Of a stretch of DNA of 64,000 nucleotides, positions 19,717 to 28,482 are shown one piece after another. The first letter of the stretch is position 1. Every line of letters starts with the position of its first letter. Below the pieces are notes generated by a model. The model saw only the letters and a program-made list of their open reading frames with translations, was not told the origin of the DNA and ran no database searches. This DNA comes from Luteimonas aquatica (GTDB lineage Bacteria > Pseudomonadota > Gammaproteobacteria > Xanthomonadales > Xanthomonadaceae). The position numbers were made by a program, and so were the translations under genes. The stretch covers positions 496,001 to 560,000 of the forward strand of contig NZ_JALBFU010000002.1 in NCBI RefSeq assembly GCF_022662575.1, in the 5' to 3' direction.

Positions 19717-20589
19717 ATGATCCGCAGCATGACCGCCTTCGCCTCGGGCGAGCGCAGCACCGAATGGGGCACGCTCGGCTGCGAGCTGCGCGCGGTCAAT
19801 CATCGCTTCCTGGAACTGGGCGTGCGCCTGCCCGACGAGCTGCGCGCGCTGGAACCGGCGCTGCGCGAGCGCGTGGGCGCGCGCGTCTCGCGCGGCAAGG
19901 TCGATCTCAGCCTGCGCCTGCGCGCGGGCGAGGGCGGCGACACGCTGCAGGTCAACGCCGCGCGGGTCGGGCAGCTTTCCGAGCTGGCGCTGGACCTGGA
20001 CGCGCGCTTCCCGAAGCTGCGCGTGGAATTCACCGAGCTGCTGCAGTTCCCCGGCGTGCTGCAGTCCAAGGCCGGTGATCCCGCCGCCCTGCAGGCCGAG
20101 GCGATGGCATTGCTCGATGCGGTGCTGGACGATTTCCTGCAGGCGCGCGAGCGCGAGGGCGGCAAGCTGGTCGCCGTCATCCTGGAGCGCGTGGACGCCA
20201 TCGCCCGCTGCGCGGCCGAGGCCCGCGCCCTGATGCCGGCCATCCGCGCCGGGCAGCGCGCCAAGCTCGAAACGCGCCTGGCCGACCTGACGCAGTCGGG
20301 CCCGAACGGCTTCGAGGCCGGGCGGCTGGAGCAGGAGCTGGTGCTGTGGCTGCAGAAGCTCGACGTGGACGAGGAGCTCGACCGCCTCGACAGCCACATC
20401 GACGAGATCCGCCGCGTCTTCACCCAGCGCGAGCCGGTGGGACGGCGGCTGGACTTCCTGCTGCAGGAGTTCAACCGCGAGGCCAATACCCTGGGTTCGA
20501 AGTCGGTCGACACCCGCACCACCAACCTGGCGGTCGAGCTGAAGGTGCTGATCGACCAGATCCGCGAGCAGGTGCAGAACATTGAATAG
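19717..20589 (+). CDS. yicC: YicC-family endoribonuclease
   Basis: The 290-residue protein matches YicC/YloC along its length: [12 protein letters not shown] at the start, [20 protein letters not shown], and the C-terminal block [20 protein letters not shown] with [18 protein letters not shown]. The family has been reported to act as an endoribonuclease in sRNA turnover. It is divergent from rph and overlaps the next gene by 8 bases, heading a run towards gmk. Confidence 0.95.
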   Translation: MIRSMTAFASGERSTEWGTLGCELRAVNHRFLELGVRLPDELRALEPALRERVGARVSRGKVDLSLRLRAGEGGDTLQVNAARVGQLSELALDLDARFPKLRVEFTELLQFPGVLQSKAGDPAALQAEAMALLDAVLDDFLQAREREGGKLVAVILERVDAIARCAAEARALMPAIRAGQRAKLETRLADLTQSGPNGFEAGRLEQELVLWLQKLDVDEELDRLDSHIDEIRRVFTQREPVGRRLDFLLQEFNREANTLGSKSVDTRTTNLAVELKVLIDQIREQVQNIE

Positions 20590-20929
20590 CGCGGTCGCCG
20601 CGACCGGGCCGGTGGCCTTCCTGTACCGCTGGAAGGTGAAGCCGGGGATGGAGGCGCAGTTCGTCCAGGCCTGGACACGCCGCACCGATGCGCTGCGCGC
20701 GCGCGGCGGCTCGCTCGGCTCGCGCCTGCATCGCGGCGACGACGGCCTCTGGTACGGCTATGCGGTCTGGCCCAGCGCGCAGGCGCGCCGCGACGCCTTC
20801 GCCATGCCGGCGGACGAGGACGGCCGTGCGATGGACGAGGCGGTGGCCGAGCGGCTGCCGGAGATCATGCTCAGTCCGGTGGCGGACCGATTGCAGGCGG
20901 CCGCGCCGGACGGCCAGGGGAACATCTGA
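20582..20929 (+). CDS. ABM-like (antibiotic biosynthesis monooxygenase domain) small protein
   Basis: The 115-residue protein has the dimeric alpha/beta barrel pattern of ABM-domain proteins: [39 protein letters not shown], then [18 protein letters not shown]. Function is unknown; relatives include monooxygenases and structural proteins. The start is taken as TTG at 20582, which overlaps yicC and has AGGTG seven bases upstream; GTG at 20612 is an alternative. It sits between yicC and gmk with 3 bases to gmk. Confidence 0.75.
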   Translation: MNSAVAATGPVAFLYRWKVKPGMEAQFVQAWTRRTDALRARGGSLGSRLHRGDDGLWYGYAVWPSAQARRDAFAMPADEDGRAMDEAVAERLPEIMLSPVADRLQAAAPDGQGNI

Positions 20930-20932
20930 TCC

Positions 20933-21547
20933 ATGCGCGGAACCCTATTCATCGTGGCGGCGCCCTCGGGCGCGGGCAAATCCAGCATCGTCAACGCCTG
21001 CCTGGCGCGCGATCCGGGGATCGCGCTGTCGATCTCCTTCACCTCGCGCAATCCGCGGCCGGGCGAGCGCCATGCCGAGCACTACCACTTCATCGGCAAG
21101 GACGAGTTCCGGCAGATGATCGAGGCCGGCGATTTCTTCGAGTACGCGCTGGTGCACGGCGATTGGAAGGGCACAGCCAGGCAGTCGGTGGAGCCGCAAC
21201 TGGCGGCCGGGCGCGACGTGCTGCTGGAGATCGACTGGCAGGGCGCGCGCCAGGTGCGCGAGAAGGTGCCCGATGCGGTGAGCGTGTTCATCCTGCCGCC
21301 CTCGCGCGCCGCGCTCGACCAGCGCATGCGCAAGCGCGGGCAGGACAGCGAGGCGGTGATGGCGCAGCGGCTGGCCGCCGCGCGCGAGGAGATGTCGCAC
21401 TACGACGAGTTCGACTACGTCATCGTCAACGAGGACTTCGACACCGCCGTCGCCGAGATGTGCTCGATCTTCGTCGCCAGCCGGCTGCGCCGGGAGGCGC
21501 AGGCGGTCCGGCACGACGGGCTGATCCGGGCCCTGCTGGAGGACTGA
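20933..21547 (+). CDS. gmk: guanylate kinase
   Basis: Gmk phosphorylates GMP to GDP using ATP, feeding GTP and ppGpp pools. The 204-residue enzyme has the P-loop APSGAGKSS, the GMP-binding SISFTSRNPRPGE and HYHFIGKDEFRQMIEAGDFFEYA segments, and ILPPSRAALDQRMRKRGQDSE in the lid. Its length matches E. coli Gmk (207). It forms the conserved gmk-rpoZ-spoT cluster, though a stem-loop and 134 bases separate it from rpoZ. Confidence 0.97.
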   Translation: MRGTLFIVAAPSGAGKSSIVNACLARDPGIALSISFTSRNPRPGERHAEHYHFIGKDEFRQMIEAGDFFEYALVHGDWKGTARQSVEPQLAAGRDVLLEIDWQGARQVREKVPDAVSVFILPPSRAALDQRMRKRGQDSEAVMAQRLAAAREEMSHYDEFDYVIVNEDFDTAVAEMCSIFVASRLRREAQAVRHDGLIRALLED

Positions 21548-21601
21548 GCCGCCCGTCGGCCTCAAAACCCGATATAAGTGGTTGATTCTAAAGAGTTGGC
21601 T

Positions 21602-21644
21602 TGCGGAAAAGGGGGCGAATCCCCATAATTCCGCATCCCTTTTT
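21602..21644 (+). terminator. stem-loop with T-run between gmk and rpoZ
   Basis: TGCGGAA (21602-21608) pairs with TTCCGCA (21629-21635). An inner GGGG/CCCC stem forms a second tier, and TCCCTTTTT follows. This may end gmk transcription or attenuate read-through into rpoZ. Confidence 0.55.
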
Positions 21645-21681
21645 CCTTCGAGTCGACGGCCCTCAGGCCGCCGGGAGTGTT

Positions 21682-21984
21682 ATGGCCCGCATCACCGTAG
21701 AAGATTGCCTGGAAGTGGTCGACAACCGCTTCGAGCTCGTCATGATGGCCGCCAAGCGCGCGCGCCAGCTCGCCAACGGCGTCGAGCCGCAGCTGGACAA
21801 CAGCGAGCATGACGACAAGCCGACCGTGCTGGCGCTGCGCGAGATCGCCGCGCGCCGCATCGACCAGCCCTTCATCGACGCCGTCGACAAGTCCGAGCGC
21901 GAGCGCAAGGAACGCGAGGCGCTGGAATGGGCCGCCGCCGAGGTGGTCGCCGACGACGACATGTCCAAGGGCGACGACCTGTAA
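21682..21984 (+). CDS. rpoZ: RNA polymerase omega subunit
   Basis: Omega helps assemble RNA polymerase by holding the beta' subunit and forms part of a ppGpp site. The 100-residue protein has [33 protein letters not shown] and [15 protein letters not shown], the conserved core of the family, followed by an acidic tail. ATG 21682 follows GGGAG. The gene precedes spoT, separated by a strong terminator. Confidence 0.97.
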   Translation: MARITVEDCLEVVDNRFELVMMAAKRARQLANGVEPQLDNSEHDDKPTVLALREIAARRIDQPFIDAVDKSERERKEREALEWAAAEVVADDDMSKGDDL

Positions 21985-22033
21985 GCAACCGCCTGCACCG
22001 GGCGCCGCGCCGGCGCTCGGACGGCACGCGAGA

Positions 22034-22060
22034 CCCCGCTTCGGCGGGGCCTTTGTTTTT
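22034..22060 (+). terminator. rho-independent terminator after rpoZ
   Basis: CCCCGC (22034-22039), loop TTCG and GCGGGG (22044-22049) are followed by CCTTTGTTTTT. The tetraloop and T-run are typical of an intrinsic terminator. Confidence 0.88.
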
Positions 22061-22113
22061 CTGCGCCCGCCGCCGGCTCCCCGCGTTCGGTGTTTTGCCT
22101 TAGGCTCAGCGGG

Positions 22114-24288
22114 ATGAATCCTCCCGAGCCTGCCCTTCGATCCGTGTCCGTGCCCGCCGACGAGGCGGTGCCGGACTACGTGCGCGATCTGGAGCAGGCC
22201 GCCACCTACCTGCCGGAGGAGCAGCGCCTGCTGCTGCGCCGCGCCTGGGCCGTGGGCGCCGCCGCCCACGTGGGGCAGACGCGCAAGTCGGGCGAGCCCT
22301 ACATCACCCATCCGGTGGCGGTGGCGCGGGTGCTGGCCGAGCAGCACGTCGACGTGGAGACCCTGGTCGCCGCGATCCTGCACGACACCATCGAGGACAC
22401 GCCGCTGACCCGCGAGGAGCTCGCCGGCCAGTTCGGCGAGACCGTGGCCGAGCTGGTCGACGGCGTCACCAAGCTGGACAAGCTCAAGTTCCAGGACCGC
22501 CAGGAAGCCGCCGCCGAGAGCTTCCGCAAGATGCTGCTGGCCATGGCGCGCGACCTGCGCGTGATCCTGATCAAGCTGGCCGACCGCCTGCACAACATGC
22601 GCACGCTGGGCGCGCAGTCGGCCGAGGCGCGCGAGCGCATCGCCCGCGAGACGCTGGAGATCTACGCCCCGATCGCCCAGCGCCTGGGCATGAACCTGAT
22701 CAAGTCGGAGCTGCAGGACCTGGGCTTCCATGCCCTGCATCCGGTGCGCCACCTGGTGCTGGAGAAGCGCATCCGCTCGCAGCCGCTGGTGCGGCGCGAG
22801 GCGATGGCCAAGATCGAGGCGCAGCTGGCGCAGCGGCTGACCAACGAGGGGCTGCAGTACCGGCTGGTGAGCCGGGTGAAGTCGCCGTGGAGCATCTACA
22901 GCAAGATGCAGGCCGAGGGGAAGACCTTCGCCCAGGTGATGGACGTGTTCGGCTTCCGCATCATCGTGCCCAGCGTGGCCGACTGCTACCACGCGCTCGG
23001 CGTGGCGCATTCGGTGTTCAAGCCGCTCGACGGCCGCTTCCGCGATTTCATCGCCATTCCCAAGGCCAACGGCTACCAGTCGCTGCACACGGTGCTGTTC
23101 GGCCCCTACGGCTCGCCGATCGAGGTGCAGATCCGCACCGAGGAGATGGACCTGATCGCCGAGCGCGGCATCGCCGCGCACTGGGCCTACAAGCACGGCG
23201 GGTCGCCCAACAGCGCGCAGACGCGCGCGCATTCGTGGATCGCCAACCTGCTCGAGTCGCAGCGCGCCACCGGCTCGTCGCTGGAGTTCCTGGAGAACGT
23301 CAAGGTCGACCTGTTCCCGGACGAGGTCTACCTGTTCACGCCCAAGGGCGACATCCTGTCGCTGCCGCGCAACTCCACCGCGCTCGACTTCGCCTATGCG
23401 GTGCACACCGACGTCGGCAACCAGTCGGTGGCCGCGCGCGTGGACCGCAAGCTGGTGCCGCTGCGCACCAAGCTCGTCAGCGGGCAGAAGGTGGAGATCA
23501 TCACCGCCAAATCGTCCTCGCCCAAGCCGCAGTGGCTGGAGTTCGTGGTCACCAGCAAGGCGCGCACCGCGATCCGCCACCAGCTCAAGCATCTCGAGCA
23601 CGAGGACGCGGTGCAGCTCGGCCATCGCATGCTCGACCGCGCCCTGGAGGATCTCGGCAGTTCGCTCGAGCGCCTGCCCACCGCGCTGCTGGAGGCCTAT
23701 CTGGCCGAATACCGCTATCCGCGCCTGGAGGAACTGCTCGCCGACATCGCGCTCGGCAACCGCATGCCCTCGCAGGTGGCGCAGGCCCTGGCCAAGCAGG
23801 GCGCCGACCTGCCGCAGCCGCCGGGCAACGTGCGCGTGCCGCGCGACGGCGACCGCATCCTGATCACCGGCAACGAGCGCGGCGTGGTGACCTTCGCGCA
23901 GTGCTGCATGCCGATCCCGGGCGACGAGATCATGGGCTACCACACTGCCGGGCGCGGGATCGTGGTGCACCGCCTGGACTGCCCCAACGTGGCCGAATAC
24001 CGCAAGTCGCCCGAGCGCTGGGTGGCGATCGGCTGGGACCGCGAGGTGAGCGGCGACTTCCAGGTCGCGCTGCGCATCGAGGTGGGCAACCGGCCGGGCG
24101 TGCTGGCGCAGGTGGCAGCGGCGATCGCGCAGGCCGAATCCAACATCGACGGCGTGGAATACCTGGAGCGCGACACCAATGTCGCGGCGATCCGCTTCTC
24201 CATCGAGGTGCGGGATCGCGAGCACCTGGCGGAAGTGATCCGGCGGGTGCGGCGGCTCGGGGTGGTGCACGGCGTGCAGCGCGTCTAG
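22114..24288 (+). CDS. spoT: bifunctional (p)ppGpp synthetase/hydrolase SpoT
   Basis: SpoT makes and degrades the alarmone (p)ppGpp during starvation. The 724-residue protein has an HD hydrolase domain with H66 and the H90-D91 pair ([11 protein letters not shown]), so hydrolase activity is expected. A RelA/SpoT synthetase domain follows ([34 protein letters not shown]), then a TGS domain ([18 protein letters not shown]) and a C-terminal ACT domain ([20 protein letters not shown]). ATG 22114 lies about 50 bases after the rpoZ terminator, so spoT needs its own promoter. The stop codon lies within the left arm of a long palindrome. Confidence 0.96.
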   Translation: MNPPEPALRSVSVPADEAVPDYVRDLEQAATYLPEEQRLLLRRAWAVGAAAHVGQTRKSGEPYITHPVAVARVLAEQHVDVETLVAAILHDTIEDTPLTREELAGQFGETVAELVDGVTKLDKLKFQDRQEAAAESFRKMLLAMARDLRVILIKLADRLHNMRTLGAQSAEARERIARETLEIYAPIAQRLGMNLIKSELQDLGFHALHPVRHLVLEKRIRSQPLVRREAMAKIEAQLAQRLTNEGLQYRLVSRVKSPWSIYSKMQAEGKTFAQVMDVFGFRIIVPSVADCYHALGVAHSVFKPLDGRFRDFIAIPKANGYQSLHTVLFGPYGSPIEVQIRTEEMDLIAERGIAAHWAYKHGGSPNSAQTRAHSWIANLLESQRATGSSLEFLENVKVDLFPDEVYLFTPKGDILSLPRNSTALDFAYAVHTDVGNQSVAARVDRKLVPLRTKLVSGQKVEIITAKSSSPKPQWLEFVVTSKARTAIRHQLKHLEHEDAVQLGHRMLDRALEDLGSSLERLPTALLEAYLAEYRYPRLEELLADIALGNRMPSQVAQALAKQGADLPQPPGNVRVPRDGDRILITGNERGVVTFAQCCMPIPGDEIMGYHTAGRGIVVHRLDCPNVAEYRKSPERWVAIGWDREVSGDFQVALRIEVGNRPGVLAQVAAAIAQAESNIDGVEYLERDTNVAAIRFSIEVRDREHLAEVIRRVRRLGVVHGVQRV

Positions 24289-24400
24289 CGCTTCGCTGCA
24301 TGCCGGTTGCGCCGGCGACTGCGCGGGAGGGCGGCATGCGCATGCCGCCCTCCCGCGCAGTCGCCGGCGCAACCGGCATGCCGCGAAGCGCTAGACGCGC
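24279..24400. repeat. near-perfect 122-bp inverted repeat at the spoT 3' end
   Basis: Two 61-bp arms (24279-24339 and 24340-24400) abut with no spacer and are complementary except for one pair (T24297 opposite C24382). The left arm includes the last codons and stop of spoT; the right arm repeats that coding end in reverse complement. The RNA would form a very stable hairpin, and the DNA could extrude as a cruciform. It could also serve as a spoT 3'-end structure. A C-rich tract at 24413-24441 follows. Confidence 0.95.
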
Positions 24401-24497
24401 GGCCCGCCGAGCACCACCCCCCGCCGCCGCCCCCCCCCGCCGTCGGGCCGGAGGAGGGATTACACTCGTCCTTCTTCGCAACCAACGCCGACAGCCC

Positions 24498-24881
24498 ATG
24501 CCCCGCACCCCCATCGCCACCGACCAGGCGCCTGCCGCCATCGGCCCCTATTCGCAGGCCACCCGCGCCGGCGGCACCGTCTTTCTCTCCGGCCAGATCG
24601 CGCTCGATCCGGCCACCGGCGCGCTCGTCGAGGGCGACGTCGAGGCCCAGGCGCGGCGCGCCTTCGAAAACCTCAAGGCGGTCTGCGCCGCGGCGGGCGG
24701 CTCGCTCGAGGACGTGGTGCGCGTGGGCCTGTACCTCACCGACCTGGGCGCGTTCGCGGCGGTGAACGCGGTGATGGGCGAATACTTCGCCGCGCCGTAT
24801 CCGGCGCGCTCCACCATCGAGGTCTCGGCGCTGCCCAAGGGCGCCCAGTTCGAGGTGGACGCGATCCTGGTCCTGCCCTGA
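24498..24881 (+). CDS. ridA: RidA family enamine/imine deaminase
   Basis: RidA hydrolyses reactive 2-aminoacrylate-type enamines released by PLP enzymes. The 127-residue protein carries the family features: [30 protein letters not shown] at the N-terminus, and the catalytic Arg in [24 protein letters not shown]. The length is standard. It follows spoT, as in many gammaproteobacteria, and its stop is one base from the stop of the convergent AraC gene. Confidence 0.96.
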   Translation: MPRTPIATDQAPAAIGPYSQATRAGGTVFLSGQIALDPATGALVEGDVEAQARRAFENLKAVCAAAGGSLEDVVRVGLYLTDLGAFAAVNAVMGEYFAAPYPARSTIEVSALPKGAQFEVDAILVLP

Positions 24882-24882
24882 C

Positions 24883-25914
24883 TCAGCCGCGGCCGCGCGC
24901 CTCGCGCGGCGCGACGCCGGTCCAGCGCTTGAAGGCGCGGCGGAACTCGCGCGCGTCGCGGAAGCCCACGCGCGCGCCGATCTGCGCGATCGACAGCTGG
25001 CCCTCGTGCAGCAGGTCGCGCGCTCGCTCGCTGCGCAGCTGGTCGTGGATTTCCTTGAATCCGGCGCCGGCGGCCGAGAGCTGGCGGCGCAGGGTGCGTT
25101 CGGTGAGGTGCAGGTCGGCGGCGATGTCGGCCAGCCGCGGGCTTTCGGCCATGCGCTCGCGCAGCAGGTTGCGCACGGTGGCGACGATCTCGCTGGCCCC
25201 CTGTCCGCTGGGCATCATCGCGCGGCACAGCGCCAGCGCCTGCTGCGCGCTGACCGGGTTGTAGGTGGGCAGCGGGCGTTGCATCCAGGCGCCGTCGATG
25301 ATCACGCGGTTGCGCGGCATGCCGAAGCGGATCTCGCAGCCGAACAGCGGCCGGTATTGCGCGGCGTAGGCCGGCGCGGCGTACGTCAGCTCCAGGCGGC
25401 GCGGCGCGAACTCCGCGCCGACCAGGCCGCGGCACAGCATCAGCGTGCTGACGAACAGTTCCTCGCACAGGAACGGCAGGATCTGCGGCTCCTGCGCGCG
25501 CTGGTGCGCGACCATCGCGACCGCGCCGGGCTCGGAGGCGTCCATTTCCACGTCCATCAGGCCGCCGGAAATCGGCGCGTACTGCAGGCCGATGCCCACG
25601 GCCTCGCCGAAGGTGCGCGCGGTCATCATCGCCAGGCCGAGCAGGCCGAAGTTGCCGATGTTCTGGCGGCTGCCCAGGCGCAGGCCGAGGTCGGGGAACG
25701 GCAGCGCGCGCAGGGCGCGCTGCACGATGCGGCTGGCCTGGCGGTAGGACACGCGCACGCCGGCGTCGTCGATCTGCGCCCGCGTCAGCCGCAATCCGGA
25801 GAACCACGGCTCGCAGGCCACCGCCTGCTCGTCGGCGAGCTGGCATAGGCCGGAGAGGATGTTGGTGGCGTTGCTGGCCGTGGTCAGCCGCGGATCGGCG
25901 GGCGGATGCTGCAC
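24883..25914 (-). CDS. AraC family transcriptional regulator
   Basis: The protein of about 343 residues has an N-terminal arabinose-binding-like domain (PF12625 type: YRQASRIVQRALRALPFPDLGLRLGSRQNIGNFGLLGLAM) and a C-terminal AraC double helix-turn-helix (LADIAADLHLTERTLRRQL, IAQIGARVGFRDAREFRRAFKRWTG). The start is uncertain: GTG at 25914 gives the family length, while the frame stays open to 26046. It is divergent from the beta-helix/CXXCH/TonB receptor genes across 119 bases, making that cassette its most likely target. Confidence 0.88.
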   Translation of the reverse strand: MQHPPADPRLTTASNATNILSGLCQLADEQAVACEPWFSGLRLTRAQIDDAGVRVSYRQASRIVQRALRALPFPDLGLRLGSRQNIGNFGLLGLAMMTARTFGEAVGIGLQYAPISGGLMDVEMDASEPGAVAMVAHQRAQEPQILPFLCEELFVSTLMLCRGLVGAEFAPRRLELTYAAPAYAAQYRPLFGCEIRFGMPRNRVIIDGAWMQRPLPTYNPVSAQQALALCRAMMPSGQGASEIVATVRNLLRERMAESPRLADIAADLHLTERTLRRQLSAAGAGFKEIHDQLRSERARDLLHEGQLSIAQIGARVGFRDAREFRRAFKRWTGVAPREARGRG

Positions 25915-26033
25915 AGGGATAAATTGTCCGTTTTGCCCCCCGTCAGTATGCCGCGATTGCCCTCCACTTGCGACGGCGCGCGATCGAGACTGCAATGCGC
26001 AGGCCGGCACCGCGCCGGCGGGGAGAGGATGCG

Positions 26034-27257
26034 ATGAAGCGCACACTTTGGGTTGCCACCGTGCTCGGCCTGCTGGCCGGCTGCGGCGGCGACGGGCAGG
26101 GCGACGCCGGCAAGACCCAGGCGCCGGCCGCGAACACCGAGTTCCAGAAAACCCTGCAGCAGCGCCTGCTCGACGCCAAGCCGGGCGAGGTCATCGAGAT
26201 TCCCGCCGGCCACTACGCCTTCGAGCGCAGCCTGAGCCTGCGCGTGGACGGGGTAACCATCCGCGGCGCCGGCAAGGACCAGACCGTGCTCAGCTTCAAG
26301 GGCCAGAAGAGCGGCGCCGAGGGCCTGATCGTCAACGCCGACGACTTCACCCTGGAGAACCTCGCCATCGAGGACAGCAAGGGCGACGGCCTGAAGGTCA
26401 ACGAGGGCAAGAACATCGTCATCCGCGGCGTGCGCGTGGAATGGACCAATGGGCCGGACACAGACAACGGCGCCTACGGCCTGTACCCGGTGCAGAGCAG
26501 CAACGTGCTGATCGAGGACTCGGTGGTGATCGGCGCCTCCGACGCCGGCATCTACGTCGGCCAGTCGAAGAACATCGTGGTGCGCAACAACCGCGCCGAG
26601 CGCAACGTCGCCGGCATCGAGATCGAGAACTGCATCGGCGCCGACGTCCACGACAACGTCGCCACCGAGAACACCGGCGGCATCCTGGTGTTCAACATGC
26701 CCGACCTGCCGCAGCCCGGCCACACCACGCGCGTGTTCAACAACAGGATCTTCAAGAACAACACCGACAACTTCGGCCGCAAGGGCACCGCGGTGGCCAG
26801 CGTGCCGGCCGGCTCGGGCGTGGTGGTCATGTCCAACGACGACGTGGAGATCTTCGGCAACGAGGTCGCCGACAACAAGACCGCCAACGTCATCATCGCC
26901 AGCCACTACTCGGCCGGCTACGAGGGCAAGTACAAGCCGGCGCCGACCTTCGATCCGTATCCCGAGCGTATCTACGTGCACGACAACAAGTTCAGCGGCG
27001 GCGGCGACTCGCCCGACGGCCTGGAACTGAAGGCGCTGAAGCTGGCGATGTTCGGCCTCAACGGCCGCCTGCCCGACGTGATGTGGGACGGCTACGTCAA
27101 CACCAAGCGCGCGGAAGGGCCGCAGATCTGCATCCAGGGCGCCTCGGGCGTGATCAATGCCGACGGCCCCAACAAGAACAAGAACCCGAAGGCCGATGCG
27201 GCGCCGTTCAACTGCAAGCTCGATCCGCTGCCGGCGGTGACCTTGCAGCTGGGATAG
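26034..27257 (+). CDS. parallel beta-helix lipoprotein, TIGR03805-like
   Basis: The 407-residue protein starts with a lipoprotein signal (MKRTLWVATVLGLLAGC, lipobox LAGC). A long parallel beta-helix follows: VTIRGAGKDQTVLSF, FTLENLAIEDSKGDGL, NVLIEDSVVIGASDAGIY, NIVVRNNRAERNVAGIEIEN and FNNRIFKNNTDNF. Its immediate partner is a two-CXXCH lipoprotein, as described for the TIGR03805/TIGR03806 pair. Function is unknown; carbohydrate binding is a guess from the fold. GAGAGG precedes ATG 26034. Confidence 0.88.
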   Translation: MKRTLWVATVLGLLAGCGGDGQGDAGKTQAPAANTEFQKTLQQRLLDAKPGEVIEIPAGHYAFERSLSLRVDGVTIRGAGKDQTVLSFKGQKSGAEGLIVNADDFTLENLAIEDSKGDGLKVNEGKNIVIRGVRVEWTNGPDTDNGAYGLYPVQSSNVLIEDSVVIGASDAGIYVGQSKNIVVRNNRAERNVAGIEIENCIGADVHDNVATENTGGILVFNMPDLPQPGHTTRVFNNRIFKNNTDNFGRKGTAVASVPAGSGVVVMSNDDVEIFGNEVADNKTANVIIASHYSAGYEGKYKPAPTFDPYPERIYVHDNKFSGGGDSPDGLELKALKLAMFGLNGRLPDVMWDGYVNTKRAEGPQICIQGASGVINADGPNKNKNPKADAAPFNCKLDPLPAVTLQLG

Positions 27258-27263
27258 GCGCCG

Positions 27264-28433
27264 GTGATCGATCCCATGACGATTGGCAGCATGCGCGTGC
27301 GGGTCCTGGGATGGCTGGCGTTGTCGTTGCTCCTGCTCGCCGGCTGCGCGCGCGAGCCGGCGCCGGTGCGCTTCCACGCCGACGGCTATCCGCCCAAGCT
27401 CAGCGACTGGGGCGTTGTGAGCGGCGACGGCAAGCGCCTGGTCCTGAACAAGGGTGTGGTGCCGTTCGATCTCAACACGCCGCTGTTCTCCGACTATGCG
27501 CACAAGCTGCGCACGGTGTGGATGCCCGGCGGCAAGGCGGCGAAGTACCGTCCGGAGGAGGCCTTCGATTTCCCGGTCGGCACGATCCTCAGCAAGACCT
27601 TCTTCTATCCCCGCGCCGCCGGCGGCGGCGACGCGGTGGCGCGCACCTACGACGAGTCGCGCGACCGCGACGGCCAGGGCCTGAACCTGCGCAACGTGCG
27701 CATGGTCGAAACGCGCCTGCTGGTGCGCCGCGCCTCGGGCTGGGTGGCGCTGGCCTACGTCTGGAACCGCGAGCAGACCGAGGCCGAGCTGATGCGCACC
27801 GGCGACAGCGTCGCGCTGCAGCTGGTGGCCGAGGACGGCAGCCGCGAGGACTTCACCTACCAGGTGCCCGACCAGAACCAGTGCGCGGGCTGCCATGCCA
27901 GCAACAACACCACGCGGCTGATCCAGCCGCTGGGGCCCAAGGCGCGCCATCTCAATCGCGATTACGCCTATGATGGCGGCGCCGAGAACCAGCTCGCCCA
28001 CTGGAGCAGGCTCGGCTACCTGGCCGGCGTACCGGGGCAGGGCGTACCGCGCAACGCCAACTGGCGCGACGCCGCCCACGACAGCCTGGAAGCGCGTGCC
28101 CGCGCCTACCTCGACGTCAACTGCGCGCATTGCCACAACGCCCACGGACCGGCCGACACCTCCGGCCTGCTGCTGGAGATCGGCAGCCGCGATCCGCGCC
28201 ACCTGGGCCTGTGCAAGCCGCCGGTGGCGGCCGGGCGCGGCACCGGCGACCGCCGCTACGGCATCGTGCCCGGCAAACCAGACCAGTCGATTATGGTCTA
28301 CCGTATGGACAGCGACGACCCGGGCGTGATGATGCCGGAACTGGGGCGGGACGTGGTGCACCGCGAGGGCGTCGAACTGATCAAGGAGTGGATCGCGGCG
28401 ATGGAAGCAGGGGGCTGCGAAGACAAGAGCTGA
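27264..28433 (+). CDS. lipoprotein with two CXXCH motifs, TIGR03806-like
   Basis: The 389-residue lipoprotein (LLLLAGC lipobox) has two c-type heme-binding motifs, C207-AG-C210-H and C287-AH-C290-H, each in a conserved context (DQNQCAGCHASNN, LDVNCAHCHNAHG). It matches the uncharacterised TIGR03806 family, which accompanies beta-helix TIGR03805 proteins. An extracytoplasmic redox role is inferred. GTG 27264 gives the full frame; ATG 27276 or 27291 (MRVRVLGW) are alternatives, the last placing the signal peptide right at the N-terminus. Confidence 0.87.
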   Translation: MIDPMTIGSMRVRVLGWLALSLLLLAGCAREPAPVRFHADGYPPKLSDWGVVSGDGKRLVLNKGVVPFDLNTPLFSDYAHKLRTVWMPGGKAAKYRPEEAFDFPVGTILSKTFFYPRAAGGGDAVARTYDESRDRDGQGLNLRNVRMVETRLLVRRASGWVALAYVWNREQTEAELMRTGDSVALQLVAEDGSREDFTYQVPDQNQCAGCHASNNTTRLIQPLGPKARHLNRDYAYDGGAENQLAHWSRLGYLAGVPGQGVPRNANWRDAAHDSLEARARAYLDVNCAHCHNAHGPADTSGLLLEIGSRDPRHLGLCKPPVAAGRGTGDRRYGIVPGKPDQSIMVYRMDSDDPGVMMPELGRDVVHREGVELIKEWIAAMEAGGCEDKS

Positions 28434-28482
28434 ATCGGCAGGCCAGGGAGCGGCCTTACAACCAACGCGAGGGGAGAGGGAA

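Noticed and set aside
21602..21635. tRNA-like T-arm (GGGGGCGAATCCCC)
   Set aside because: No acceptor stem, D-arm or anticodon arm accompanies it; it fits a terminator-like stem-loop better.
21562..24372. Minus-strand open frame of 936 codons
   Set aside because: It is antisense to rpoZ and spoT. Its N-terminus lies in the palindrome, which is why a plus-strand frame shows the same peptide.
25915..26046. Longer N-terminus of the AraC regulator
   Set aside because: The extension would reach into the beta-helix gene and has no family similarity; GTG 25914 gives the usual length.
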